The notes: generated from the sequence alone by a model not told the origin. A DNA stretch of 64,000 bases from Arthrobacter sp. SLBN-122 (GCF_006715165.1 NZ_VFMS01000001.1:124001-188000); one strand, 5' to 3'; positions 32,543 through 41,646 are shown, counted from the first letter of the stretch. Program-made: numbers and translations.

Positions 32543-32548
32543 ATCTTA
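32543..32548 (-). promoter_or_regulatory. -10 hexamer of leaderless DUF3039-helicase mRNA
   Basis: TAAGAT, then GAATGCC, then ATG at 32535 on the minus strand. Confidence 0.45.
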
Positions 32549-32652
32549 GCCGTTCCACGGTCCGGGCGTTCGACGGCGGCACGCCCGTGGCAGGGTCCGG
32601 CGCCGGCCGCCGTCGTACTTTTTCATGGTCGGCGGCAGCGCCTGCAAGGCAT

Positions 32653-33432
32653 CTAAAGCCCCTGCCAGGCCGGCTTGTTCTCGTAGGTGTGGCGGTAGAA
32701 ATCCGCCAGTTTCAGGGCGGAAGCGGCGGCCTCGTCCAGCAGGACCGTGGCGTGCGGATGGAACTGCAGCACGGACGCGGGGCAGATGGCTGCCACCGGC
32801 CCTTCCACGAAATCGCGGACAGCCTGGGCCTTTTGCGCCCCCGTTGCCAGGAGGATCACGTGCCTGGCCGCCATGATGGTGCCCAGTCCCTGGGTAATGA
32901 CATGGTGCGGCACCTCCGCGAGGCTGTTGAAGAACCTGGCGTTGTCCCTGCGGGTCTGCTCGATCAGGCTCTTGATCCTGGTCCGGGATGCGAAGGAAGA
33001 GCCTGGTTCATTGAAGCCGATATGGCCGTCGGTGCCCACGCCCAGCAGCTGCAGGTCCACACCGCCCGCCGCGGCGATGGCCTGTTCGTACGCGTCGCAC
33101 GCTGCGGGAATGTCGGTTGCGGTCCCGTCGGGGCCATGGACGTTCTCCGGCGCGATGTTCACCCGGTTGGTGAATTCACGGCGGACCACCTCACGGTAGG
33201 ACTCGGGATGGCCTGCCGGCAGGCCAACGTATTCGTCCAGCGCGAATCCGGAGGCACGGCTGACGTCCAGGCCCTGTTCGTGCCGGGCGGCCAGTTCGTC
33301 GTAGACGGGCAGCGGCGAGGACCCCGTGGCCAGGCCTAGGACGGCGGCGGGCTTGCGCCGGAGCAGCTGTTCAATGGCGTCGGCTGCGAGTTTTCCGATC
33401 TGCCTGCTGCCGCCCAGGATGACGATTTCCAT
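32653..33432 (-). CDS. nagB: Glucosamine-6-phosphate deaminase
   Basis: 259 residues, the normal NagB length. It converts glucosamine-6-phosphate to fructose-6-phosphate and ammonia. Signatures: VLGLATGSSPLPVYDELA (substrate phosphate loop), ASGFALDEYVGLPAGHPESY, LGVGTDGHIGFNEPGSSF with the catalytic Asp/His region, and VILLATGAQKAQAVRDFVEGPV near the C-terminus. No nagA lies next to it; its neighbours are an ABC exporter and DUF3039. It ends 118 bases before the DUF3039 start. Confidence 0.92.
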   Translation of the reverse strand: MEIVILGGSRQIGKLAADAIEQLLRRKPAAVLGLATGSSPLPVYDELAARHEQGLDVSRASGFALDEYVGLPAGHPESYREVVRREFTNRVNIAPENVHGPDGTATDIPAACDAYEQAIAAAGGVDLQLLGVGTDGHIGFNEPGSSFASRTRIKSLIEQTRRDNARFFNSLAEVPHHVITQGLGTIMAARHVILLATGAQKAQAVRDFVEGPVAAICPASVLQFHPHATVLLDEAAASALKLADFYRHTYENKPAWQGL

Positions 33433-33453
33433 GGTGTTCCTTCCGGGATCTTG

Positions 33454-35025
33454 TCAGCGGTTGACGGTTACCTGCGCCAGGAGCTCGGGCCCCCGCGCCT
33501 CGATCCACTTGCCGCCCAGGCGGACGCCGGCCAGGAAGAGGGCCAGGCCAACGATTGTTCCTGCGGCCAGGTTGAGCCAGCCGAACAGGACGTTCCCCGT
33601 GACAGCCTGGGCAACCAGCAGCGCGGCCTCGGGCAGGACCAGGACCATCAGGACCAGCATCCCCACGAACTGCACCGCAAGGGTCTGGCCCACGTTGCCC
33701 GGTGGCTTCTTGAACGGGCTGTCGCCCGGCAGCGGGACAGTAACCGTATACCGGGCCGACACCACCGAGGACAGCCCCAAGCCCGTGAAGAGGATTCCCA
33801 GGCTGAATCCCAGCTGGCCAGGCAGCGCTGCCCAGTTGTGCGTGAAGGCCGCGCACCCCACGGCGAACACCAGCACCACCGGCAGCGCGAAGGTCAGGCA
33901 CGCAAGGGCCCTGCCAAGCCGGTCCGCTACCCCGCGGACCCCGGTGGCCAGGTGCAGCGCAAAGGCTGTGTTGTCATAGGAGACGTCCGCGGAGATGGAC
34001 CAAGCCAGGATGAAGGCCGAAACCGGGGCGAGGAAGGCAAGGCTGCCGTAGCTGCCGGTCTGGGCCCCTTGGAAAGCCAGCACCACCGGAAGCAGCGGGA
34101 TCACCACCAGCGAACCTGAATACCGCGGGTCCCGAAGCCAGTAGGTGAGCGACCTGGCCATCACGGCGCCGGCGGGGGTGGCCGGCAGCACGCCGAACAG
34201 ACCCAGGCGGCCGCCCCTGCGCTTTCCGGCACCGGCAAATGGCGGGGTGACCAGCGCGCGCTCGAGCAGCAGCTTCCAGCACCAGGCCAGGGCGCCGAGG
34301 ACCGCCACGGACACCAGCAGCTTCACAGCGGCCTGCCCGGGCCTGCCGGACGCGATGTCGCCGCCGAGCGCCCACGGTGCTCCGAGCGGAGTCCAGGACA
34401 ACGTCCGGGCGAACCCGGGCAGGAACCCGGTGGACGCGCTGATGCCGCGGCCAACCCCCGCCACGATGGGTCCCAGCAGGACCAGGGGCACCATGAACGC
34501 GATGGCGCTTATGTCCTTGAAGCGCCGGGAAGCAGCAAGGCTTGCCGTTGCGGTGGTGACCACCTTGGCCAGCACGACGCAGGTCATCACGCCCAGGGCT
34601 GCGCCCAGGAGGGCTGCGAGCGCGGGAAGCACTCCGCGGGACCAGGTCACCACCGTGGACAGGGCCACGAGCACGGTGGCCAGGCCCGGGATGCCGATCA
34701 ACCCGCCCAGGGCCAGGCCGGCGAGCAGCTGCTTCATGGGAACCGCAAAGGTGGTGAAGCGCGCCGGATCAAGGGTCATGTCCGTGGCGGATGCCACCAC
34801 CGGTATGACGCCCCACCCAAGCACGGCGGCGGAGCCGCCGAGGACAACTGCTGTGTGTGCGGTCTCGGGGCCTGCGTTGCGCAGCAGGACCAGGGCGATG
34901 ATCAGTGTTGCCACGACCCCGAGGGCATAGAGCCCCGCGATGGCCATGCCCACCAGCTGCCAGGGGCTGCGGCGCAGCCCGTTGCGCAGCAGCGTGAGCT
35001 TGAGCCTCAGAAGGTGCGCAACCAT
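33454..35025 (-). CDS. ABC-2-type exporter permease
   Basis: 523 residues with about twelve hydrophobic spans over the length, e.g. residues 20-48, 55-75, 97-118, 120-145, 173-195 and several in 225-520. It pairs with the ATPase encoded just upstream: the start overlaps the ATPase gene by 19 bases, so they form one unit. The two-gene layout suggests an efflux or lipid/antibiotic export system. The substrate cannot be told from sequence. The ATG at 35025 is the first in frame. Confidence 0.8.
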   Translation of the reverse strand: MVAHLLRLKLTLLRNGLRRSPWQLVGMAIAGLYALGVVATLIIALVLLRNAGPETAHTAVVLGGSAAVLGWGVIPVVASATDMTLDPARFTTFAVPMKQLLAGLALGGLIGIPGLATVLVALSTVVTWSRGVLPALAALLGAALGVMTCVVLAKVVTTATASLAASRRFKDISAIAFMVPLVLLGPIVAGVGRGISASTGFLPGFARTLSWTPLGAPWALGGDIASGRPGQAAVKLLVSVAVLGALAWCWKLLLERALVTPPFAGAGKRRGGRLGLFGVLPATPAGAVMARSLTYWLRDPRYSGSLVVIPLLPVVLAFQGAQTGSYGSLAFLAPVSAFILAWSISADVSYDNTAFALHLATGVRGVADRLGRALACLTFALPVVLVFAVGCAAFTHNWAALPGQLGFSLGILFTGLGLSSVVSARYTVTVPLPGDSPFKKPPGNVGQTLAVQFVGMLVLMVLVLPEAALLVAQAVTGNVLFGWLNLAAGTIVGLALFLAGVRLGGKWIEARGPELLAQVTVNR

Positions 35026-35801
35026 TCCAGCCCTTCCGTGTGGCTGTGGCCGCCAACCAGCTGCACAAACCGGTCTTCAAGGGAGGCGCCGGCGCGGACC
35101 TCGTCCACGGTCCCCGCTGCCAGCAGCCGGCCACAGGCCACCACGGCAACGTGGTCGCACATGCGCTGCACCAGATCCATCACATGGCTGGACACGATGA
35201 CGGTCCCGCCGGAGGCCACATACCGGTCCAGGATGGAGCGGATGTTCGCGGCTGATACCGGGTCGACCGCTTCGAAGGGCTCATCCAGGACCAGGAGCCG
35301 CGGGGCGTGGATCAGGGCGGAGGCCAGCGCGATTTTCTTGGTCATGCCGGCCGAATAGTCCACCACCAGCGTGCCGGCGTCCTGCGTCAGGTCCATGGCC
35401 GCCAGCAGCTCCCCCACCCGGGCAGCCACTACGGCTTTGTCCATGCCGCGCAGCAGCCCGGCGTACGTGATCAGCTGCTCCCCGGTGAGCCGGTCGAAGA
35501 GCCGGACGCCGTCAGGCAGGATTCCCATCAGCCGCTTGGCTTCCAGCGGGTGCTGCCAGACATCAACCCCATGCACCACCGCAGTGCCGAAGTCGGGGCG
35601 CAGGAGGCCGGTGGCCATGGAGAGCGTGGTGGTCTTGCCCGCGCCGTTGGGGCCCACGATCCCGAAAAAGGAACCCGCGGGAACTTCCAGGCTGATGCCG
35701 TCCACCGCGATCTTCCCGCCGAACCGCTTGGCCAGCCCGCGGATGGAAAGGGCCGCCACGGGCCCGGTATTCGACGCCTGGTCAGGGATCGGAGCAGTCA
35801 T
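35007..35801 (-). CDS. ABC transporter ATP-binding protein
   Basis: 264 residues. Walker A is IVGPNGAGKTTTLSMATGLL near residue 49, the Q-loop MGILPDGVRLFDRLTGEQ, the signature reads VVDYSAGMTKKIALASALIHAPRL (SAGM in place of SGGQ), Walker B LLVLDEPFEAVDP and the H-loop VSSHVMDLVQRMC. The SAGM signature occurs in ABC-2 exporters. A TAGGCT hexamer six bases before the ATG gives a leaderless start. It is the ATPase partner of the 523-residue permease and is divergent from the antiporter gene. Confidence 0.92.
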   Translation of the reverse strand: MTAPIPDQASNTGPVAALSIRGLAKRFGGKIAVDGISLEVPAGSFFGIVGPNGAGKTTTLSMATGLLRPDFGTAVVHGVDVWQHPLEAKRLMGILPDGVRLFDRLTGEQLITYAGLLRGMDKAVVAARVGELLAAMDLTQDAGTLVVDYSAGMTKKIALASALIHAPRLLVLDEPFEAVDPVSAANIRSILDRYVASGGTVIVSSHVMDLVQRMCDHVAVVACGRLLAAGTVDEVRAGASLEDRFVQLVGGHSHTEGLEWLRTF

Positions 35802-35807
35802 GATGCC

Positions 35808-35813
35808 AGCCTA
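35808..35813 (-). promoter_or_regulatory. -10 hexamer of leaderless ABC exporter mRNA
   Basis: TAGGCT, then GGCATC, then ATG at 35801 on the minus strand. Confidence 0.45.
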
Positions 35814-35852
35814 GCCGCGGACCGGGCCGGGCGGGGGTGGGAGACTAACCTC

Positions 35853-37727
35853 ATGGACATTGCGTTGGGCCTGCTGGTGATCGTTGCTGTGGTCTGCGCC
35901 GGCAGCGCCGTGGGCCGCAGGTTCAACATCCCGGTTCCGCTGCTGCTGGTCCTGGCGGGAGTGGCGGGATCGTTCCTGCCGTTCATTCCGCCGGTGGAGC
36001 TGAACCCCGAACTGGTGCTGGTGGGCCTGCTGCCGCCGCTGCTCTACGCGGCCGCGTTCCGCACCTCGCTGTTCGACTTCAAGACCAACCGCAGGTCCAT
36101 CGGCCTGTTGTCCGTGGGCTACGTCATCTTCGGCACCCTGGGAGTCGGGCTCGTGGTGTGGTGGCTCTTCCCCGAAATCCCGCTGGCGGCCGCCATTGCC
36201 CTTGGCGCAGTGGTGGCGCCTCCGGACGCCGTGGCCGCTACGGCCATTGCGCGGAAGGTGGGAATGCCGCGCCGGATCGTGAACATCCTGGAAGGCGAAT
36301 CACTGGTCAATGACGCCACGGCGCTGGTGTGCCTGCGCGCAGCCCTGGCGGCCATCGCCGGGTCCGTCTCAGTATTGGACGTGGCCGGCGGCTTTGTGGT
36401 GGCGGCCGGCGGGGGCCTCGCGGTGGGCCTCGCCGCCGCTTACCTCCTCACCGAAATCAGGAAACGGATCAGCAACGTTGCCATCAACACCTCAACATCG
36501 CTGATGGCACCGTTCGTTGCATTCCTTCCCGCCGAGGCGATCCACGCGTCCGGCGTGCTCGCCGTCGTCGTGACCGGCCTGGTGATGGGTACCAAGGCGC
36601 CCTCAATGCCCAACGGTGCCGCGCGGCAAAGCGCCCGGAGCAACTGGGACACCGTCCAGTTCCTGTTGGAGAACGCCGTGTTCCTCCTGATCGGCCTGCA
36701 GGTGCGCAGCATCATTGACAGCGTCCAGGACGATTCGCTGGGCGCCGGCCGGGTGTGGCTCGGGTGCGCCGTGATCCTGCTGGCGGTGCTGGTGCTGCGC
36801 CCCGTTTGGGTTTTTCCGGCCACGTACCTGCCCCGCCTGGTTCCTTCCGTGCAGCGGGCAGACCCCGCGCCGCCCTGGCAGTTTCCCGCCATTGTGTCCT
36901 GGGCGGGCATGCGCGGAGTGGTCACCCTTGCCGCCGTCCTGACGCTGCCGGATGACCTGGAGCACCGCAACGTGCTGGTCCTGGCCGCCATGGTGGTGGT
37001 GGCCGGCACCCTGGTGCTGCAGGGATTCACGCTGCCGGCCCTGGTCCGGGCCCTCGGGCTGCCGGGGCCGGACAAGCGGGAGGACGCGCTGAACCAGGCC
37101 TCACTGATGCAGCTGGCAACCGCCGCGGGGATGGACCGGCTGGAGCAGCTGCGGCGCGAGAGCGACCCGCCGGAGGTCATGGACATGCTGCGGCGGCGCA
37201 CGCAGGAGCGGGGACTTGCGGCCTGGGAACGCCTGGGCAGGTCCGCGGCAGAGGCGGCCACCCCAAGCCAGCGGTACGCGCAGCTGCGGATGGCCATGCT
37301 GGAGGCCGAACGGGACAAGGTGCTGGAGCTCCGGCGCGGCGGGGACTTTGCCCATGAAGTCCTCAGCGAGGTCCTGGAACGGCTCGATGTGGAGGAGTCC
37401 ATGCTGGACGCTTCCCTCCACGAACTGGGCGCTGCCGCTGAAGGCGCCGGCGAAGGGCTGTCCCAGCCCGGCGGCGTCTGCGACCACCTGGCGGCAACCA
37501 TGCCGTCGCCTGCCCCCGCCAACCCGTCCTGTGCCGGGTGTAAGCGGGAAGGGACCACACCGGTGCACCTGCGGCTGTGCTTGGGCTGCGGAAACGTTGG
37601 CTGCTGCGACTCCTCCGCGGGCCGGCACGCCAGCCGCCACTTCAAGGAGACCGGCCATCCGGTCATGCGCAGCATCGAACCCGGCGAAGAGTGGCGCTGG
37701 TGCTACGTGGACGACCTGCTGGGCTGA
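35853..37727 (+). CDS. CPA1-type Na+/H+ antiporter fused to a UBP zinc finger
   Basis: 624 residues. The first 400 or so form a CPA1 antiporter with about twelve spans: LVGLLPPLLYAAAFRTSL, ALGAVVAPPDAVAATAIARKVGMPRRIVNILEGESLVNDATAL (shown as one motif in parts; ion-site region), FLLENAVFLLIGLQVRSI and SWAGMRGVVTLAAVLTLP. Residues 430-530 are a charged cytosolic helical region. The last 80 are a UBP-type zinc finger: CDHL, CAGCKREGTTPVHLRLCLGC, GCCDSSAGRHASRHF and a closing GHPVMRSIEPGEEWRWCYVDD. This finger binds ubiquitin C-termini in eukaryotes, so in an actinobacterium its ligand must differ. Confidence 0.92.
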   Translation: MDIALGLLVIVAVVCAGSAVGRRFNIPVPLLLVLAGVAGSFLPFIPPVELNPELVLVGLLPPLLYAAAFRTSLFDFKTNRRSIGLLSVGYVIFGTLGVGLVVWWLFPEIPLAAAIALGAVVAPPDAVAATAIARKVGMPRRIVNILEGESLVNDATALVCLRAALAAIAGSVSVLDVAGGFVVAAGGGLAVGLAAAYLLTEIRKRISNVAINTSTSLMAPFVAFLPAEAIHASGVLAVVVTGLVMGTKAPSMPNGAARQSARSNWDTVQFLLENAVFLLIGLQVRSIIDSVQDDSLGAGRVWLGCAVILLAVLVLRPVWVFPATYLPRLVPSVQRADPAPPWQFPAIVSWAGMRGVVTLAAVLTLPDDLEHRNVLVLAAMVVVAGTLVLQGFTLPALVRALGLPGPDKREDALNQASLMQLATAAGMDRLEQLRRESDPPEVMDMLRRRTQERGLAAWERLGRSAAEAATPSQRYAQLRMAMLEAERDKVLELRRGGDFAHEVLSEVLERLDVEESMLDASLHELGAAAEGAGEGLSQPGGVCDHLAATMPSPAPANPSCAGCKREGTTPVHLRLCLGCGNVGCCDSSAGRHASRHFKETGHPVMRSIEPGEEWRWCYVDDLLG

Positions 37728-37761
37728 CGGCACCATGAACCGGCAGCCCGGGACGCCGCGG

Positions 37762-38859
37762 TCAGAAGGCCCGGCGCGGGATGGCCCGCTCGTACTGGGG
37801 CGGCCAAGCCATGTCATAGCCCAGGTCGAATGCGGCGCGGAACCACCAGTGGGGGTCCCGCAGGGCCGCCCGGGCAATGAAGACGCCGTCTGCCTGCCCG
37901 GTGGCGATGGCGTGCTCCGCCTGACCGGGGGTGGTCACCAGGCCCACGGTGCCGGTTGCGATTCCTGCCTCCCCGCGGATGGCCGCCGAGAATCCGGTCT
38001 GATAGCCCAGGCCCGGCTTGATCTGCTGGTTGGCCACTGCCCCGCCGCTGGAAACATCCACCAGGTCCACACCGTGCGCGGCAGCCTCCCGTGCCAGGCG
38101 GACCGACGCTGCCTGGTCCACGCCGCCAGGTGCCCAGTCCGTGGCCGAGATCCGGAGCAGCAGGGGCATCGAATCGGGAATCACGGCGCGGACCGCGTCA
38201 ACCACGGCCAGCATGAGCCGGTTACGTCCGGCTTCGTCGCCGCCCCAGTCATCGCTGCGCTGGTTGATCAGCGGGCTCTGGAACTGGTGCAGGAGGTAGC
38301 CGTGCGCCCCGTGGATTTCCATGGTGTCAAAGCCCGCGTCCACGGCGCGGACAGCGGCTGCGGCGAAATCGGCAATGACGCCGTGGATCTGTTCCTCGGT
38401 CATGGCGGCAGGCGCCGCATAGCCTTCAAAGGCGGAGGTGGACGGGCCCACGGTGTCCCAGCCGCCGTCGGACGCCGGAACGCTGCCGTGCTTGCCGGAA
38501 AACGGCCAGTACGTGGACGCTTTGCGCCCGGCGTGGGCCAACTGCACGCCGATCTTCGTTCCGGCAACGCCGTGCCGGTGGACAAAGGAAATGATCCGAT
38601 GCCAGGCCGCCGCCTGGTCGTCGTTGTAGAGTCCGGCGTCGCGGGGACTGATCCGGCCGGCTGCGTTTACTGCCGCGGCCTCCGTGAGGATCATTGCCGC
38701 GCCGCCCGTGGCGAACGCGCCCAAGTGCACCAGATGCCAGTCGTTCGGCACTCCGGGGGCGTCGTCGGGATCGCAGCTGTACTGGCACATGGGAGACACC
38801 CAGCCGCGGTGCTCCAGCTCCATGGACCGCAGCGTCAGCGGCTGGAACAGGGCCGGCAC
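37762..38859 (-). CDS. NADH:flavin oxidoreductase, Old Yellow Enzyme (YqjM class)
   Basis: 365 residues with an FMN TIM barrel. YqjM-class marks: LRSMELEHRGWVSPMCQYS with Cys25 near the flavin, IGVQLAHAGRKAS, FDTMEIHGAHGYLLHQFQSPLINQRSDDWGG and GQADGVFIARAALRDPHW. It reduces activated C=C bonds (enones, xenobiotics) with NAD(P)H. The GTG start overlaps the stop of the YbbN-like gene by one base (TAGTG), so they are cotranscribed. Confidence 0.92.
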   Translation of the reverse strand: MPALFQPLTLRSMELEHRGWVSPMCQYSCDPDDAPGVPNDWHLVHLGAFATGGAAMILTEAAAVNAAGRISPRDAGLYNDDQAAAWHRIISFVHRHGVAGTKIGVQLAHAGRKASTYWPFSGKHGSVPASDGGWDTVGPSTSAFEGYAAPAAMTEEQIHGVIADFAAAAVRAVDAGFDTMEIHGAHGYLLHQFQSPLINQRSDDWGGDEAGRNRLMLAVVDAVRAVIPDSMPLLLRISATDWAPGGVDQAASVRLAREAAAHGVDLVDVSSGGAVANQQIKPGLGYQTGFSAAIRGEAGIATGTVGLVTTPGQAEHAIATGQADGVFIARAALRDPHWWFRAAFDLGYDMAWPPQYERAIPRRAF

Positions 38860-39854
38860 TAGAAGAGCACCCGGGCAAGCGCCTGCCGAGCCTTTGCCAC
38901 CCGCTCATCACCGGCGCCCACCACGTCGAACAGCTCCAGCAGCCGCACCCGTGCGGTCTCCCGCTCCGGGCCGAAGTTCCTGCCGATGAATGCCACCAGC
39001 CGGTTCAGCGCATCCTCGACGTGCCCGCCGGCCACGTCCAGGTCCGCCACCCCAAGCTGCGCCGCCAGGTTGTCCGGCTCATCGGCGGCCTGCGCGCGCA
39101 GGGCCTCGCTGTCCTGGGCCGACAAGGACTGCAGCCGGTCCATCAGCTCCACCTGCGCCAGCCCGGCCTTGGCCTCGTGGTCCGACGGCATCTCTTTCAG
39201 CGCCTGGCGGTAGGCCTCGGCGGCCGCGGCGTAGTCGCCGGCCTCGATGGCGTCGAAGGCGGCCTGGTGCAGCGGCGGCAGCGGCGCGGGCTCCGGCTCT
39301 CCGCCCGCTCCACCGTCAAGGCTCCCGGTGACCCCGTTCGCCGCAGCCACCTTGAGGAGTTCGTCGAAGAGGCTGCGCACCTGCTGTTCCTCGGCCCCGC
39401 CCTGGAACAGCGGCACCGGCTGCCCCTTGAGGACGGCGACGGCGGTGGGGACGGCCTGCACCTGGAAGGCCTGGGCAAGCTGCGGGAAGGCTTCGATGTC
39501 CGCGGCGCCAAGGACCAGGCGGCCGCCGTAGCCGGCAACCACGCGCTCAAGGGTCTCGACCATCCTGCCGGACTCGGGCGAGTAGGGGGCCCACAGGGCG
39601 AACACCACCGGGACCTGGGCGGACAGTTCCACCAGCTGCTGGAAGTTGGCCTCGGTGACGTTGACCGTGAGTTCGGTTCCGCCGGCGGGTGCCCCGGGCT
39701 GCGGAGCCTGCGGCGTTCCTGCGGCAGGGCCGGAGGGGGCGGCAGTACCGGAGGGTGATGCGGGGCGCTTCAGCGAGGAAAGGTCGACGGCGCCGCGCAG
39801 GTTAAGCGGGTTGGCAGCGGCAGGAGGGACTGGGCGGGAAGCTGGCGAACTCAT
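38859..39854 (-). CDS. YbbN/CnoX-like thioredoxin-TPR co-chaperone
   Basis: 331 residues. After a low-complexity Pro/Ala N-terminus (about 1-60) comes a thioredoxin fold: VNVTEANFQQLVELSAQVPVVFALWAPYSPESGRMVETLE. The active site reads SPES instead of CGPC, so no disulfide exchange is possible. Then comes a linker and TPR-like helices, QAAFDAIEAGDYAAAAEAYRQALKEMP and related repeats. This matches holdase-type YbbN proteins. TAGAGT seven bases before the ATG at 39854 supports a leaderless start. It is the first gene of the pair with the flavin oxidoreductase. Confidence 0.85.
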   Translation of the reverse strand: MSSPASRPVPPAAANPLNLRGAVDLSSLKRPASPSGTAAPSGPAAGTPQAPQPGAPAGGTELTVNVTEANFQQLVELSAQVPVVFALWAPYSPESGRMVETLERVVAGYGGRLVLGAADIEAFPQLAQAFQVQAVPTAVAVLKGQPVPLFQGGAEEQQVRSLFDELLKVAAANGVTGSLDGGAGGEPEPAPLPPLHQAAFDAIEAGDYAAAAEAYRQALKEMPSDHEAKAGLAQVELMDRLQSLSAQDSEALRAQAADEPDNLAAQLGVADLDVAGGHVEDALNRLVAFIGRNFGPERETARVRLLELFDVVGAGDERVAKARQALARVLF

Positions 39855-39861
39855 GTTTCCC

Positions 39862-39867
39862 ACTCTA
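39862..39867 (-). promoter_or_regulatory. -10 hexamer of leaderless ybbN-like mRNA
   Basis: TAGAGT, then GGGAAAC, then ATG at 39854 on the minus strand. Confidence 0.5.
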
Positions 39868-39906
39868 GCCACTCCGGCCGCTGCCGGTGGTAATACAGCC
39901 AGGGGC

Positions 39907-41613
39907 CTACTTGAAGGAGGCCCCGACCAGGCCGCGGGTGGCGGCGACGAGCTTCATCGGGTCCGTGGATCCTGCGGGCGGGACGTAGACCGCCATGGAT
40001 TCGGCGAAGCTCAGGACCATGCCGGTGGTGGTCTCCTTGCCGCCGGCCAGTGCTGCCGCGTCGTCGCCGATGCTCAGTTTGTCACCGGCCGCTTTGGGGG
40101 TGCCTTCGAAGCCGAAGTTGATTCGACCCAGGACCAGGGCCCCGCCGTCGGAGGTGCGGAATACCACGGTGCTTTCGGGGACCACCTTGTGCGTGAAGGA
40201 GAAGTTCCCATTCTCGCCCGCCTTCACCACCTCGGCCTGGTAGGACAGGGTGTCGGCGATGTACGGCGAGGACTGGCCCTCGACCAGCTTGTCCTTGAAG
40301 GGCGAGTCCGCTGAGGTGAGCCTGTCAGCCAGGCCGGACATTGCTTCCTCGCCGCTGTAGAGCAGTCCGGTCTTGTCCGATGCGGCGAGCGTCTCGGTAC
40401 CGCCCCGGCTGATGTTGGGGAAGGTGGTGCCCGGCTGAAGCGGGGTGGTTTCCATCAGCTTGTAGTTTTCACGCGGCGACTGCTGGACCAGGGTCAGGAT
40501 CTGCGGAACCACGTTCCCTTCGCCCTGGGTCACGGCCAGCACGGAGCGCGGCCAGTCGCGGCCGCTGGTGACCACGGTGGTCAGCAGCTTGGTGGAGCGC
40601 ACCGGCATGCGCGGCTCGTAGGAGCCCACCTGGGAGCGGATCTTGTAGTTCTGGGTGCGGATTTCCAGTTCGGGTCCGCCCACGCGGTCCGACAGCTTGG
40701 CGGCATCCTTTGCTGCGTCGCCGGCGTCGGCGGCACTGGAGACCTGTTCGAGGATCCGGCGGAACTGGGCGTCCAGCAGGACCGGCGATCCCGCTGCATC
40801 CTTGGCTGCCGTGGCGCCCCCGGACGGCTGCGGGCTGGGATTGGCGGCCTGGGCTGCGGTGCCGGATCCGGCGAGCAGGGCTGCAACCACACCGGCCGCC
40901 ACCATGGTGGCCTTGGAAGAGGAGGACGACGACGGGGCCTGGCCCTGCGGAGCGGCGTTACGTTCACGGGCACGGCGGGCATCCCCGCCCTCGCCGCCCT
41001 CGCCGTCCTTCCGGCGGGCCGAGAGCAGTGCCAGGACGATTCCGCCCAGGATCAGCAGGCCGCCCAGGACCATCAGCGGAACGGCCCAGGGGGTGGAGGT
41101 GTCATTGGGGAAGGTCATGGAGACAGAGGCGGGGGCCGGCTTGGTGCCGTCGGAGGCGAGCAGCAGGCTCCAGTCACCGTCGGCAGGCGGGGTCCAGGTG
41201 TAGTCGAGCCCGCCGCCGGCGTTCTCGGTGGAAACCCAGAGATCCGAACCGGCCGGGTTGGGTGCGGTGCCTTCGCCGTCGGCGTGCTCAACCACGAGGG
41301 ATTTTTCATCCCCGGATACGCCCGTGATGGTGTTGTGCGCCGTCTGGCCCACCCAGGCGCTGACGTCATCAGGCCGTCCGGTGGCCAGCATGAAGTTTCC
41401 GTCGCCCTGGACGGTGATCTTGACCGGTCCGTCATGCAGGGTGCGCAGCTTCTGATCAATGACGGTCAGGGGCGCGGCAGCGGAATCGGCCGGCACGGAC
41501 GCGGTGAACGTCTCGGATGGAGCCCAGATGGTTCTCTGGCCGATGCCGGCCAAAAGTGTCAGGAGGCCGAGCAGCACAAGTGCGGCTGCAGTCTTTAAAC
41601 GCAAGGGAAACAC
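39907..41613 (-). CDS. Unrecognised membrane-anchored protein, 568 residues
   Basis: I do not recognise a family. Hydrophobic segments lie at residues 8-28 (signal anchor: LKTAAALVLLGLLTLLAG), about 178-203 (PLMVLGGLLILGGIVLALL) and about 245-262 (VAAGVVAALLAGSGTAAQA). A charged cytosolic loop lies between the last two, with poly-Ser (SSSSSS). The first outer domain (29-175) is beta-rich and the C-terminal part from about 270 is large, hydrophilic and probably extracytoplasmic. No catalytic motif is evident. Start GTG at 41613; a TTG at 41604 with an AGG eight bases before it is possible. It is divergent from the AI-2E gene. Confidence 0.75.
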   Translation of the reverse strand: MFPLRLKTAAALVLLGLLTLLAGIGQRTIWAPSETFTASVPADSAAAPLTVIDQKLRTLHDGPVKITVQGDGNFMLATGRPDDVSAWVGQTAHNTITGVSGDEKSLVVEHADGEGTAPNPAGSDLWVSTENAGGGLDYTWTPPADGDWSLLLASDGTKPAPASVSMTFPNDTSTPWAVPLMVLGGLLILGGIVLALLSARRKDGEGGEGGDARRARERNAAPQGQAPSSSSSSKATMVAAGVVAALLAGSGTAAQAANPSPQPSGGATAAKDAAGSPVLLDAQFRRILEQVSSAADAGDAAKDAAKLSDRVGGPELEIRTQNYKIRSQVGSYEPRMPVRSTKLLTTVVTSGRDWPRSVLAVTQGEGNVVPQILTLVQQSPRENYKLMETTPLQPGTTFPNISRGGTETLAASDKTGLLYSGEEAMSGLADRLTSADSPFKDKLVEGQSSPYIADTLSYQAEVVKAGENGNFSFTHKVVPESTVVFRTSDGGALVLGRINFGFEGTPKAAGDKLSIGDDAAALAGGKETTTGMVLSFAESMAVYVPPAGSTDPMKLVAATRGLVGASFK

Positions 41614-41640
41614 CTATCATCAGCGGGGGTTTTGCCTCCA

Positions 41641-41646
41641 ATAGTA
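41641..41646 (-). promoter_or_regulatory. -10 hexamer for the 568-residue protein gene
   Basis: TACTAT on the minus strand, about 28 bases before the GTG at 41613. Confidence 0.35.

Noticed and set aside
32571..32615. 10-bp inverted repeat CGACGGCGGC / GCCGCCGTCG followed by ACTTTTT
   Set aside because: The T-run is on the plus strand where no gene ends; for nagB (minus strand) it would be on the wrong side. Loop is 25 bases. Not called as a terminator.
34100..35801. ABC pair as an antibiotic self-resistance system
   Set aside because: No biosynthetic genes or specific regulator lie nearby; general ABC-2 export is all that can be said.
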